Origin: Phaseolus vulgaris
Lineage: Eukaryota > Streptophyta > Magnoliopsida > Fabales > Fabaceae
Assembly (NCBI RefSeq): GCF_000499845.2
Contig: NC_023749.2
Location: forward strand, 38,378,105-38,442,104
DNA: 64,000 bases
Direction: 5' to 3'
The notes beneath the pieces were generated by a model that worked only from the letters and a program-made list of their open reading frames with translations, did no database searches and had not been told where the DNA came from. Each line of letters begins with the position of its first letter. Position 1 is the first letter of the stretch. The translations under genes were made by a program, and so were the position numbers. Below are positions 45,528 through 58,174 of the stretch, one piece after another.

Positions 45528-45715
45528 AGTTCTTCTTCAGGATTCAAGTAATGTACAAATATATAGTACTATATTAGTGTTAAAAATAAGGAAAAAATGT
45601 ATTAAATGTGTTACTTTATTAGATGATTTGTAAGTAAAACCTTTTTTTTATATAACACAATTGTCTTGTATTAAAGTAATATGCGATCATTTTAAACATA
45701 TGAATTAATTAACGT
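45528..45715 (-). repeat. Degenerate second copy of the peptide-gene promoter block
   Basis: TTCTTCTTCAGGATTCAAGTAATGTACAAATATATAGTACTATATTAGTGTTAAAA and the following sequence align with 45143-45400, but the TATA core is changed and no exon follows. It is repeated in units B and C (about 50023-50210 and 54543-54735). Confidence 0.55.
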
Positions 45716-45931
45716 TTTAATAATATCAAATTGGACAATGTGGTTTAATTCATTACTGTTTCTATCATTTTCGATATTATTTTATAAATAAAATAAATTA
45801 AGTAAAAAACTGCTACTTAAAGAATAAGATGATAAGAATTGGTGTACATTAAATAGAGGAATTCACTTTATTTATTAATGATATAGATAATACTATTAAT
45901 CTGAACGTTAATAATAGTAATATTACTGTTT

Positions 45932-47315
45932 CACTAGGACAAATAACGCTTTGTAGATATTAGATCAGTTAAATGAGAACCGGTGTAACTAAAATTGCGG
46001 TGACATTTTTGTAAATATTTGACACATATTACACTAGATGGATGGCCCAACCGGTGTAATATGTTACGTAGAAAGTAAAAAAAAAAAAAAAATTATGAGC
46101 ATGACATCTTACACCGGTGTAACATGTCTTGCACAGAGTAAAAAAACAGTTTTGAAATTTTTTAATTCTACTTGACATATTACACCGGTTGAATGGTGCA
46201 ACCGGTGTAATATGTGCGTTAATAAAAGTTTTAAAAATGATTAAGGAGAGAAGCTACCATTAGCAACATTCTCTTAATCAAACCAACGTTGTGTTTTAAA
46301 CTCACCGCAATCCTTCCCCTACAAACCCTTCATTCTCGCCGTCCTGTTTGGAAAATAAGTCACTCTATTCCCTTTCCGAATGTGGGTCCCATCAGGTAAC
46401 ACAAACACGACTTTAACAATTTATCTCTATGAAACACTTATAATACAAACCCTCATTTCTCTCTTTTTCACAATCAACCTTACTCACAAGCAACACTTAT
46501 TCCTCTCCATGCTTCGATATGTGGTGTCTCTCCCCGCCATTATCATACTTATAATTATATGACTCACCACCGTGTCCACTTGCCCTGCCTCCCTCCCACA
46601 ACCGTACCAGCAAATCGATGCCACCTTTTCTTCCATTAGATGTGATTTCATCTTTCTTTGCTTTTACGATCTTCATCACTAACTCATGCACGACCTTCAC
46701 GCCTTCTTTCAGAGCCTTCTCTAACCTCATGTTCAACATTTTCTTCACCTTCCACACCAGAAACAATATACATGCGACCCGTGCGATGCTCATATCCGAC
46801 CCGATGTTAAACATCGTCAGAAGAGGTGGAAGCAGCTTGTTCAGGTCTAGGCAACATGATGAAGAACTTTAGGGAGTGTTGCCAAGGATTTCGGTGAAGG
46901 GTTTCCCTTTGGCAAAATTTCCAAAGTTCGTCGTTCGACTATGCAACACGCGCTGAGGCGGTGAACGACTATGGTGTGGGTTGGGAATTGGGTTATGTGT
47001 TCAGTGTACCAGTCGAGTAGACGGTGGTGGTTCAGGGAAAATAAAACAAGGCATCCCTTGATTGGGTGTTTAGGAGGTGCCTGTTTATGGTGATAACACC
47101 CTTGTCACATATTACACCAGTTGTTTGTCTCAACCTGTGTAATATGTCCCTTTTGGAACACTATTTTATTTAAATTTTGGAACATATTCCAACAATTTTT
47201 ACAACCCCGGTGTAATATGAGATTGATATATTACATCGCTGGGATCTACATCGGTTATAGAGCCAGTGTAAAATGTCTCCCAGAACCGGTGTAATATGTG
47301 TTTTCTGCATTAGTG
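45932..47315. mobile_element. CACTA-I copy d
   Basis: 1384 bases, CACTAGGACAAATAACG...GCATTAGTG, flanked by TTT on the right and GTTT on the left. Confidence 0.75.
46497..46960 (-). pseudogene. Captured P450 fragment (copy d)
   Basis: The longest open version: 46814-46497 reads FNIGSDMSIARVA then VWKVKKMLN, with KGKPFTEILGN about 30 codons upstream in the frame interrupted by a stop. No heme-binding motif. Confidence 0.55.
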
Positions 47316-47448
47316 TTTCTATCATTATCAATGTTATCTTGAATACGAAATAAATTAATTTAAAATAAATATTATTTATTTTAATTATGTTTAAAGTGTG
47401 TAATAGTACTTTATCTTTGAGTAAATCCAAATAAAAATAATTGACTTC

Positions 47449-48861
47449 CACTAGGGGAAAAAGTCCATTTACGATGCCAAATATATAGATCAGTTTTATT
47501 GTTATTCAATGTCCATCAAAACATGGTGGCATTTTTTAAATTAAAACGGGAGTACAACGGCGGTTGTGGGAGGAATAGCCATTTTGGACCAAAGAGATTG
47601 AGTGTAGCTTGGCAGTTAGGGTGAAACCGTTGTATATTTTAATGAGCTTGGGTCTAACACGACAGTCTTACCGAAGCATCACCGTTTTAGACCTCTTAAA
47701 TTACCTTATTTTGAAGCCAACCACTATGCTTTCATTTTTTTTGTTTTGTCTTCTTCGTGGACGTCTCTCTGGTTCTCCATCTCTGCAAACCTTCTCAAGT
47801 TCTTCCTTCACATTCACACTCATTGCGACATTCTCTCATTGCTTATTGCTCTTTCTATCATGGCTCAATGCTCATTTCCTTCATCCGGTTCATTACTCAA
47901 CGTCTTCACTGCCTTCATTTTGCCTCTTCACTCTACTGCCACCACTATCGTCGTTGCGACATTTGCGGCCTCCTCATTTTTTTTTGTCGCTGTTGCCGCC
48001 CTTTAGTACAGGTTGGTGTTTCTTAATATTTTAAAATATTTTTTAACTATTATTAATCTTGTAAATTTTAGTATTTATTATAATTTTTTGTATTAGTTAA
48101 TAGTTAGGTTTGAATAAAATCATTAATTTGTTAGATTTGTATTAGAGTAATATTATTTAGTATTTATAATTAATTTAATGATTTTTTTTGTAATTAGATT
48201 AGAAATAATTTATTGATTTTCAATTGATATTATTCATTATGTATAATTGTATGTATGATTAAATTGGTCAATTTTAATTTCCATGTATATTTATAATTAT
48301 TTGATATGTGTTGGTATTGAGTCTCGGGGTGCTCGACAGTCGACAATTGTTTCTTGTATAAGAGACCCTTAGTTTTCCGTTTGGGATTTAATACATGTAT
48401 TTTTCTACTACTACTCTAATTGTATGTTTCTTTAAAAGATTTTAAAATTGATGAATCAAGATTCACATTAGTGGACTTTCAAAAGATAGGTTATCCAGAT
48501 GAGCTATATATAATTATTCAACAAGCATCGCAAGTTTTCTACGTCAAAGATCCTATGTCCGAACATTGGTCTGTCATTTTACACGAGAAAAAACAAGGCG
48601 ACGCTATTGATGATATTGAAAATGGTGACCCCCGTTCATTCACACCAATGATAATGAATAAGGATGACGATGTAGTAGATGCACATGCAACCCGTGTAAA
48701 CCACAGTGAGGGAATTTGCAAATGAACATTCAACCCATTATAGTAAAAATTTAGAAATATTATTGATAGTACAAATGTAGAATTTTATGTATTTTTTATA
48801 TGATTTTCTTTCAATGCAAACCAGTGTAGGAGACAACTAAACTATTATGTTTTTTCTAGTG
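47449..48861 (+). mobile_element. CACTA-II, copy B
   Basis: 1413 bases from CACTAGGGGAAAAAG to GTTTTTTCTAGTG. The ends are imperfect inverted repeats (CACTAG plus an A-rich stretch). The flanking trinucleotides (TTC and TGT) do not match, so the exact ends are tentative. It encloses a DUF4216 remnant, which supports CACTA origin. Confidence 0.45.
48420..48725 (+). pseudogene. CACTA transposase C-terminal (DUF4216) remnant, copy B
   Basis: About 100 codons. FTLVDFQKIGYPDELYIII and QVFYVKDPMSEHWSVIL match the DUF4216 domain found at the C-terminus of plant CACTA transposase proteins. A likely acceptor (TTTCTTTAAAAG) is near 48439. The catalytic transposase part is absent. Nearly identical copies lie at 52915-53220 and 57432-57737. 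Confidence 0.7.
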
Positions 48862-49139
48862 TGTTTGTTGTAAGTTATTTTCGTTGATCTTTTCTTTAGT
48901 TTGAGAGTGTTAAGATTTGCATTCTTCACTTTATGAAATCATCCACTTGTGTCATAAAATGAGATCTTTAACATGCCCTGTCACGCTAAGAAATGAACAT
49001 CTGGAACATAAGACTTGATGATAATTGTGAGTGGTCTAATTTCTGACCATCTTTGTCATCTTATGGGCAATCCGATCGCAGTAGCATAATAACTATAGCA
49101 AATTTATATTGTTTATTGAAAGTAAATTCCAAATGATTT

Positions 49140-49145
49140 TTTATT
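49140..49145 (-). terminator. Poly-A signal of peptide gene copy B
   Basis: AATAAA on the minus strand about 17 bases after the stop codon. Confidence 0.5.
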
Positions 49146-49161
49146 GATAAACTTGTGAGAC

Positions 49162-49587
49162 TTAATGACAGAAGCATTTACATAGACCAGTGTCTGTGTC
49201 ACAATACTTATCACATGGTGTTATACAGACTGGACAATCAGATGGACTTGTACATTTACCATCCTTCCATAGTGTGGGCGCCCTGCACTTACAAACTTCA
49301 TCAACACAAATGGCTGAATCTTTACATAAACTTAACTTTCCCTTGCAATCATCATTCTCCTTACATGTATCCTCATCTAAAGCAAACCCTAAAAAAAACA
49401 CATCCCAATGTTATAATATAAATTCATGTTAGGTATAAAAAATTTAAATCACTGAAAAAAAAAACCTAAATTCAAATAGAGAATTTAGCAAATGCTAAAA
49501 TAGAAAAATCTCAAATAACTTACCATTACAAGCTATCAAAGCAAAAGAAAAAATAAGTGCTACCAAAGCAACCTTCACTAAAGCCAT
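49162..49587 (-). CDS. Cysteine-rich secreted peptide gene, copy B
   Basis: Exons 49587-49524 and 49388-49162 encode 96 residues. Signal peptide MALVKVALVALIFSFALIA, then a mature part with 14 cysteines, the last in KCFCH. Strong donor (ATG|GTAAGTT) and a T-rich acceptor. A TATA box and AATAAA are at the expected distances. This is the best-preserved copy with C. A role in the secretory pathway or cell wall space is inferred from the signal peptide; the molecular function is unknown. Confidence 0.75.
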
Positions 49588-49666
49588 CCTTTGCCTTCTT
49601 TTACTTTGCTCCTTCTTAGGCTCCCTATTATTTCTTACTTCTTCTTCAAGATTCAAGTCATCCACG

Positions 49667-49674
49667 TATTTATA
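49667..49674 (-). promoter_or_regulatory. TATA box of peptide gene copy B
   Basis: TATAAATA, 80 bases before the ATG. Confidence 0.6.
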
Positions 49675-50427
49675 GTACTATATTAGTGTTAAAAGAGAAA
49701 ATGAGGTTATATTTAGTTTACAAAGTGACAATTAAGAATTTTATGTATTTTTTTAAGTAAGAAATAAATGTATTAAATATTTACTTTATAACATATTTGG
49801 TGAGTCAAACTTTTTATTTGTAATACTTTTGTCTTACATTAAAATAATATTTCATTATTTAAAACATATTAGTTGCTTTTGAAATACTCATTTAATGAAT
49901 GTAACATAGTTTTTATTTTAATATCTAATTAAAGTTGTAACATAAATATATTCATGTTATGCTTCTACATATCAGGTAACATTTACTCACACAAATTAAT
50001 TTACTTTTTAATAATATTAATTTAGTTCTTCTTCAGGATTCAAGTAATGTACAAATATATAGTACTATATTAGTGTTAAAAATAAGGAAAAAATGTATTA
50101 AATGTGTTACTTTATTAGATGATTTGTAAGTAAAACCTTTTTTTTATATAACACAATTGTCTTGTATTAAAGTAATATGCGATCATTTTAAACATATGAA
50201 TTAATTAACGTTTTAATAATGTCAAATTGGACAATGTGGTTTAATTCATTACTGTTTCTATCATTTTCAATATTATTTTATAAATAAAATAAATTAAGTA
50301 AAAAACTGCTACTTAAAGGATAAGATGATAAGAATTTGTGTACATTAAATAGAGGAATTCACTTTATTTATTAATGATATAGATAATACTATTAATCTGA
50401 ATGTTAATAATAGTAATATTACCGTTT

Positions 50428-51810
50428 CACTTGTACAAATAATGCTTTGTAGATATTAGATCAGTTAAATGAGAACCGGTGTAACTAAAATTGCGGTGAC
50501 ATTTTTGTAAATATTTGACACATATTACACTAGATGGATGGCCCAACCGGTGTAATATGTTACGTAGAAAGTAAAAAAAAATAAAAATTCTGAGCATGAC
50601 ATCTTACACCGGTGTAATATGTCATGCACAGAGTAAAAAAACAGTTTTGAAATTTTTTAATTCTACTTGACATATTACACCGGTTGGATGGTGCAACCGG
50701 TGTAATATGTGAGTTAATAAAAGTTTTAAAAATGATTAAGGAGAGAAGCTACCATTAGCAACATTCTCTTAATCAAACCAACGTTGTGGTTTAAACTCAT
50801 CGCAATCCTTCCCCTACAAACCCTTCATTCTTGCCGTCCTGTTTGGAAAATAAGTCACTCTATTCCCTTTCCGAATGTGGGTCCCATCAGGTAACACAAA
50901 CACGACTTCAACAATTTATCTCTATGAAACACTTATAATCCAAACCCTCATTTCTCTCTTTTGCACAATAAACCTTACTCACAACCAACACTTATTCCTC
51001 TCCATGCTTCGATATGTGGTGTCTCTCCCCGCCATTATCATACTTATAATTATATGACTCACCACCGTGTCCACTTGCCCTGCCTCCCTCCCACAACCGT
51101 ACCAGAAAATCGATGCCACCTTTTCTTCCATTAGATGTGATTTCATCTTTCTTTGCTTTTACGATCTTCATCACTAACTCATGCACGACCTTCACGCCTT
51201 CTTTCAGAGCCTTCTCTAACCTCACGTTCAACATTTTCTTCACCTTCCACACCAGAAACAATAATCATGAGAACCGCGCGATGCTCATCTCCGAACTGAT
51301 GTTAAACATCGTCAGAAGAGGTGGAAGCGGCTTTTTCAGGTCTAGACAAAATGATGAAGAACTTAAGGGAGTGTTGCCAAGGATTTCGGTGAAGGGTTTT
51401 CCTTTGGGGAAATTTCCAAAGGTCGTCGTCCGAATATGCAACACGCGCTGAGGCAGTGAACGACTATGGTGTGGGTTGGGAATTGGGTTATGTGTTCAGT
51501 GTACCAGTCGAGTAGACGGTGGTGGTTCAGGGAAAATAAAACGAGGCATCGCTTGATTGGGTGTTTAGGAGGTGCCTGTTTATGGTGATAACACCCTTGT
51601 CACATATTACACCAGTTCTTTGTCTCAACCGGAGTAATATGTCCCTTCTCGAACACTATTTTATTTAAATTTTGGAACATATTCCAACAATTTTTACAAC
51701 CCCGGTGTAATATGAGATTGATATATTACATCGTTGGGATCTACATCGGTTATAGAACCAGTGTAAAATGTCTCCCAGAACCGGTGTAATATGTGTTTTC
51801 TGCATTAGTG
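50428..51810. mobile_element. CACTA-I copy e
   Basis: 1383 bases. The 5' terminus is mutated to CACTT; the 3' end GCATTAGTG is intact; TTT flanks both ends. Confidence 0.75.
50992..51450 (-). pseudogene. Captured P450 fragment (copy e)
   Basis: Open 51261-50992 with VWKVKKMLNVRLEKAL. Upstream, about 51425-51370, reads FGNFPKGKPFTEILGN, the clearest CYP94-like string of the set. Confidence 0.55.
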
Positions 51811-51943
51811 TTTCTATCATTTTCAATGTTATCTTGAATACGAAATAAATTAATTTAAAATAAATATTATTTATTTTAATTATGTTTAAAGTGTGTAATA
51901 GTACTTTATCTTTGAGTAAATCCAAATAAAATTAATTGACTTC

Positions 51944-53357
51944 CACTAGGGGAAAAAGTCCATTTACGATGCCAAATATATAGATCAGTTTTCTTGTTAT
52001 TCGATGTCCATCAAAACATGGTGGCATTTTTTAAATTAAAACGGGAGTAAAACGGCGGTTGTGGGAGGAATAGCCATTTTGGACCAAAGAGATTGAGTGT
52101 AACTTGGCAGTTAGGGTGAAACCGTCGTATATTTTAATGAGCTTGGGTCTAACACGAAAGTCTTACCGAAGCATCACCGTGTTAGACCTCTTAAATTACC
52201 TTATTTTGAAGCCAACCACTATGCTTTTATTTTTTTTGTTTTGTCTTCTTCGTGGAGGTCTCTCTGGTTCTCCATCTCTGCAAACCTTCTTAGGTTCTTC
52301 CTTCACATTCACACTCATTGCGACATTCTCTCATTGCTTATTGCTCTTTCTATCATGGCTCAATGCTCATTTCCTTCATCCGGTTCATTAGTCAAGGTCT
52401 TCACTGCCTTCATTTTGCCTCTTCTCTCTACTGCCACCACTATCGTCGTTGCGACATTTGCGCCCTCCTCATTATTTTTTGTCGCCGTTGCCGCCCTTTA
52501 GTACAGGTTGGTGTTTCTTAATATTTTAAAATATTTTTTAACTATTATTAATCTTGTAAATTTTAGTATTTATTATAATTTTTTTGTATTAGTTAATTGT
52601 TAGGTTTAAATAAAATCATTAATTTGTTTGATTTTTATTAGAGTAATATTATTTAGTATTTATAATTAATTTAATGATTTTTTTGAAATTAGATTAGAAA
52701 TAATTTATTGATTTTCAATTGATATTATTAATTATGTATAATTGTATGTATGATTAAATTGGTCAATTTTAATTTCCATGTATATTTATAATTATTTGAT
52801 ATGTGTTGGTATTGAGTCTGGGGGTGCTCGACCGTCGACAATTGTTTCTTGTATAAGAGACCCTTAGTTTTCCGTTTGAGATTTAATACATGTATTTTTC
52901 TACTACTACTCCAATTGTATGTTTCTTTAAAAGATTTTAAAATTGATGAATCAAGATTCACATTAGTGGACTTTCAAAAGATAGGTTATCCAGATGAGCT
53001 ATATATAATTATTCAACAAGCATCGCAAGTTTTCTACGTCAAAGATCCTATGTCCGAACATTGGTCTGTCATTTTACACGAGAAAAAACAAGGCGACGCT
53101 ATTGATGATATTGAAAATGGTGACCCCCGTTCATTCACACCAATGATAATGAATAAGGATCACGATGTAGTAGATGCACATGCAACCCGTGTAAACCACA
53201 GTGAGGGAATTTGCAAATGAACATTCAACCCATTATAGTAAAAATTTAGAAATATTATTGATAGTACAAATGTAGAATTTTATGTATTTTTTTATATGAT
53301 TTTCTTTCAATGCAAACCAGTGTAGGAGACAACTAAACTATTATGTTTTTTCTAGTG
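51944..53357 (+). mobile_element. CACTA-II, copy C
   Basis: 1414 bases, CACTAGGGGAAAAAG...TTTTTTCTAGTG, as copy B. Confidence 0.45.
52915..53220 (+). pseudogene. DUF4216 remnant, copy C
   Basis: Same as 48420-48725, with a His for Asp change in the DDDVV string near the end. Confidence 0.7.
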
Positions 53358-53633
53358 TGTTTGTTGTAAGTTATTTTCGTTGATCTTTTCTTTAGTGTGA
53401 GAGTGTTAAGCTTTGCATTCTTCACTTTATGAAATCATCCACTTGTGTCAAAATGAGATCTTTAACATGCCCTGTCACGCTAAGAAATGAACATCTGGAA
53501 CATAAGACTTGATGATAATTGTGAGTGGTCTAATTTCTTACCATCTTTGTCATCTTATGGGCAATTCGATCGCAGTAGCATAATAACTATAACAAATTTA
53601 TATTGTTTATTGAAAGTAAATTCCAAATGATTT

Positions 53634-53639
53634 TTTATT
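53634..53639 (-). terminator. Poly-A signal of peptide gene copy C
   Basis: AATAAA on the minus strand after the stop codon at 53656. Confidence 0.5.
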
Positions 53640-53655
53640 GATAAACTTGTGAGAC

Positions 53656-54105
53656 TTAATGACAGAAGCATTTACATAGACCAGTGTCTGTGTCACAATA
53701 CTTATCACATGGTGTTATACAGACTGGACAATCAGATGGACTTGTACATTTACCATCCTTCCATAGTGTGGGCGCCCTGCACTTACAAACTTCATCAACA
53801 CAAATGGCTGAATCTTTACATAAACTTAACTTTCCCTTGCAATCATCATTCTCCTTACATGTATCCTCATCTAAAGCAAACCCTAAAAAAAACACATCCC
53901 AATGTTATAATATAAAATCATGTTAGGCATAAAAAATTTAAATCACTCAAAAAAGAAAAACCTGTCACTCAAAAAAGAAAAACCTGAATTCAAATAGAGA
54001 ATTTAGCAAATGCTAAAATAGAAAAATCTCAAATAACTTACCATTACAAGCTATCAAAGCAAAAGAAAAAATAAGTGCTACCAAAGCAACCTTCACTAAA
54101 CCCAT
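53656..54105 (-). CDS. Cysteine-rich secreted peptide gene, copy C
   Basis: Exons 54105-54042 and 53882-53656, 96 residues. It differs from B by Gly for Ala at residue 2. The intron is longer because a 23-24-base segment (CACTCAAAAAAGAAAAACCTG) is duplicated at about 53943-53988. All 14 mature cysteines are kept. Confidence 0.75.
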
Positions 54106-54184
54106 CCTTTGCCTTCTTTTACTTTGCTCCTTCTTAGGCTCCCTAGTATTTCTTACTTCTTTTTCAAGATTTAAGTCATCCACG

Positions 54185-54192
54185 TATTTATA
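54185..54192 (-). promoter_or_regulatory. TATA box of peptide gene copy C
   Basis: TATAAATA, 80 bases before the ATG. Confidence 0.6.
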
Positions 54193-54946
54193 GTACTATA
54201 TTAGTGTTAAAAGAGAAAATGAGGTTATATTTAGTTTACAAAGTGACAATTAAGAATTTTATGTATTATTTTAGAGTAAGAAATAAATGTATTAAATGTT
54301 TACTTTATTACATATGTGGTGAGTCAAACTTTTTATATGTAATACTTTTTTCTTACATTAAAATAATATTTCATTATTTAAAACATATTAGTTGCTTTTG
54401 AAATACTCATTTAATGAATGTAACATAGTTTTTATTTTAATATCTAATTAAAGTTGTAACATAAATATATTCATGTTATGCTTCTAGATATCAGGTAACA
54501 TTTACTCACACAAATTAATTTACTTTTTAATAATATTAATTTAGTTCTTCTTCAGGATTCAAGTAATGTACAAATATATAGTACTATATTAGTGTTAAAA
54601 ATAAGGAAAAAATGTATTAAATGTGTTACTTTATTAGATGATTTGTAAGTAAAACCTTTTTTTTATATAACACAATTGTCTTGTATTAAAGTAATATGCG
54701 ATCATTTTAAACATATGAATTAATTAACGTTTTAATAATATCAAATTGGACAATGTGGTTTAATTCATTACTGTTTCTATCATTTTCAATGTTATTTTAT
54801 AAATAAAATAAATTAAGTAAAAAACTGCTACTTAAAGGATAAGATGATAAGAATTTGAGTACATTAAATAGAGGAATTCACTTTATTTATTAATGATATA
54901 GATAATACTATTAATCTGAATGTTAATAATACTAATATTACCGTTT

Positions 54947-56328
54947 CACTAGTACCAATAACGCTTTGTAGATATTAGATCAGTTAAATGAGAACCGGTG
55001 TAACTAAAATTGCGGTGACATTTTTGTAAATAGTTGACACATATTACACTAGATGGATGGCCCAACCGGTGTAATATGTTACGTAGAAAGTAAAAAAAAA
55101 TAAAATTCTGAGCATGACATCTTACACCGGTGTAATATGTCATGCACAGAGTAAAAAAACAATTTTAAATTTTTTTAATTCTACTTGACATATTACACCG
55201 GTTGGATGGTGCAACCGGTGTAATATGTGAGTTAATAAAAGTTTTAAAAGTGATTAAGGAGAGAAGCTACCATTAGCAACATTCTCTTAATCAAACCAAC
55301 GTTGTGGTTTAAACTCACCACAATCCTTTCCCTACAAACCCTTCATTCTCGCCGTCCTGTTTGGAAAATAAGTCACTCTATTCCCTTTCCGAATGTGGGT
55401 CCCATCAGGTAACACAAACACGACTTCAACAATTTATCTCTATGAAACACTTATAATCCAAACCCTCATTTCTCTCTTTTGCACAATAAACCTTACTCAC
55501 AACCAACACTTATTCCTCTCCATGCTTCGATATGTGGTGTTTCTCCCCGCCATTATCATACTTATAATTATATGACTCACCACCGTGTCCACTTGCCCTG
55601 CCTCCCTCCCACAACCGTACCAGCAAATCGATGCCACCTTTTCTTCCATTAGATGTGATTTCATCTTTCTTTGCTTTTACGATCTTCATCACTAACTCAT
55701 GCACGACCTTCACGCCTTCTTTCAGAGCCTTCTCTAACCTCACGTTCAACATTTTCTTCACCTTCCACACCAGAAACAATAGTCATGAGAACCGCGCGAT
55801 GCTCATCTCCGACCCGATGTTAAACATCGTCAGAAGAGGCGGAAGCGGCTTGTTCAGCTCTAGGCAACATGATGAAGAACTTAAGGGAGTGTTGCCAAGG
55901 ATTTCGGTGAAGGGTTTTCCTTTGGGGAAATTTCCAAAGTTCGTCGTTCGACTATGGAACACGCGCTGAGGCGGTGAACGACTATGGTGTGGGTTGGGAA
56001 TTGGGTTATGTGTTTAGTGTACCAGTCGAGTAGACGGTGGTGGTTCAGAGAAAATAAAACGAGGCATCCCTTGATTGGGCGTTTAGGAGGTGCCTGTTTA
56101 TGGTGATAACACCCTTGTCACATATTACACCAGTTCTTTGTCTCAACCGGTGTAATATGTCCCTTCTGGAACACTATTTTATTTAAATTTTGGAACATAT
56201 TCCAACAATTTTTACAACCCCGGTGTAATATGAGATTGATATATTACATCGCTGGGATCTACATCAGTTATAGAACCAGTGTAAAATGTCTCCCAGAACC
56301 GGTGTAATATGTGTTTTCTGCATTAGTG
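54947..56328. mobile_element. CACTA-I copy f
   Basis: 1382 bases, CACTAGTACCAATAACG...GCATTAGTG, TTT on both sides. Confidence 0.75.
55510..55970 (-). pseudogene. Captured P450 fragment (copy f)
   Basis: Same arrangement as copy e. Confidence 0.55.
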
Positions 56329-56461
56329 TTTCTATCATTTTCAATGTTATCTTGAATACAAAATAAATTAATTTAAAATAAATATTATTTATTTTAATTA
56401 TGTTTAAAGTGTGTAATAGTACTTTATCTTTGAGTAAATCCAAATAAAAATAATTGACTTC

Positions 56462-57874
56462 CACTAGGGGAAAAAGTCCATTTACGATGCCAAATATATA
56501 GATCAGTTTTATTGTTATTCGATGTCCATCAAAACATGGTGGCATTTTTTAAATTAAAACGGGAGTAAAACGGCGGTTGTGGGAGGAATAGCCATTTTGG
56601 ACCAAAGAGATTGAGTGTAACTTGGCAGTTAGGGTGAAACCGTCGTATATTTTAATGAGCTTGGGTCTAACACGACAGTCTTACCGAAGCATCACCGTTT
56701 TAGACCTCTTAAATTACCTTATTTTGAAGCCAACCACTATGCTTTCATTTTTTTTGTTTTGTCTTCTTCGTGGACGTCTCTCTGGTTCTCCATCTCTGCA
56801 AACCTTCTTAAGTTCTTCCTTCACATTCACACTCATTGCGACATTCTCTCATTGCTTATTGCTCTTTCTATCATGGCTCAATGCTCATTTCCTTCATCCG
56901 GTTCATTAGTCAAGGTCTTCACTGCCTTCATTTTGCCTCTTCACTCTACTGCCACCACTATCGTCGTTGCGACATTTGCGCCCTCCTCATTTTTTTTGTC
57001 GCCGTTGCCGCCCTTTAGTACAGGTTCATGTTTCTTAATATTTTAAAATATTTTTTAACTATTATTAATCTTGTAAATTTTAGTATTTATTATAATTTTT
57101 TTGTATTAGTTAATTGTTAGGTTCGTATAAAATCATTAATTTGTTAGATTTTTATTAGAGTAATATTATTTAGTATTTATAATTAATTTAATGATTTCTT
57201 TTGTAATTAGATTAGAAATAATTTATTGATTTTCAATTGATATTATTCATTATGTATAATTGTATGTATGATTAAATTGGTCAATTTTAATTTCCATGTA
57301 TATTTATAATTATTTGATATGTGTTGGTATTGAGTCTGGGGTGCTCGACCGTCGACAATTGTTTCTTGTATAAGAGACCCTTAGTTTTCCGTTTGAGATT
57401 TAATACATGTATTTTTCTACTACTCCTCCAATTGTATGTTTCTTTAAAAGATTTTCAAATTGATGAATCAAGATTCACATTAGTGGACTTTCAAAAGATA
57501 GGTTATCCAGATGAGCTATATATAATTATTAAACAAGCATCGCAAGTTTTCTACGTCAAAGATCCTATGTTCGAACATTGGTCTGTCATTTTACACGAGA
57601 AAAAACAAGGCGACGCTATTGATGATATTGAAAATGGTGACCCCCGTTCATTCACACCAATGATAATGAATAAGGATCACGATGTAGTAGATGCACATGC
57701 AACTCGTGTAAACCACAGTGAGGGAATTTTCAAATGAACATTCAACCCATTATAGTAAAAATTTAGAAATATTATTGATAGTACAAATGTAGAATTTTAT
57801 GTATTTTTTTATATGATTTTCTTTCAATGCAAACCAGTGTAGGAGACAACTAAACTATTATGTTTTTTCTAGTG
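56462..57874 (+). mobile_element. CACTA-II, copy D
   Basis: 1413 bases with the same ends as copies B and C. Confidence 0.45.
57432..57737 (+). pseudogene. DUF4216 remnant, copy D
   Basis: As copy B with a few substitutions (for example Lys for Gln in the IIIKQASQVF string). Confidence 0.7.
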
Positions 57875-58152
57875 TGTTTGTTGTAAGTTATTTTCGTTGA
57901 TCTTTTCTTTAGTGTGAGAGTGTTAAGCTTTGCATTCTTCACTTTATGAAATCATCCACTTGTGTCATAAAATGAGATCTTTAACATGCCCTGTCACGCT
58001 AAGAAATGAATATCTGGAACATAAGACTTGATGATAATTGTGAGTGGTCTAATTTCTGACCATCTTTGTCATCTTATGGGCAATCCGATCGCAGTAGCAT
58101 AATAACTATAACAAATTTATATTGTTTATTGAAAGTAAATTCCAAATGATAT

Positions 58153-58158
58153 TTTATT
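58153..58158 (-). terminator. Poly-A signal of peptide gene copy D
   Basis: AATAAA on the minus strand after the stop codon at 58175. Confidence 0.5.
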
Positions 58159-58174
58159 GATAAACTTGTGAGAC

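Noticed and set aside
46497..46814. Functional P450 gene
   Set aside because: Too short, with no heme-binding or I-helix region; only a captured fragment.
47609..48034. Open frames MAVRVKP... and MSSSWTS... repeated in each CACTA-II copy
   Set aside because: No recognised motif, frames differ between copies, and the sequence is a TC-rich non-coding tract; the short ATG-GCTCAATGC frame ends at once.
49155..49432. Plus-strand frames opposite the peptide gene (MRLNDRS..., MSVSQYL...)
   Set aside because: Antisense shadows of exon 2; the minus strand has signal peptide, splice sites, TATA box and poly-A signal.
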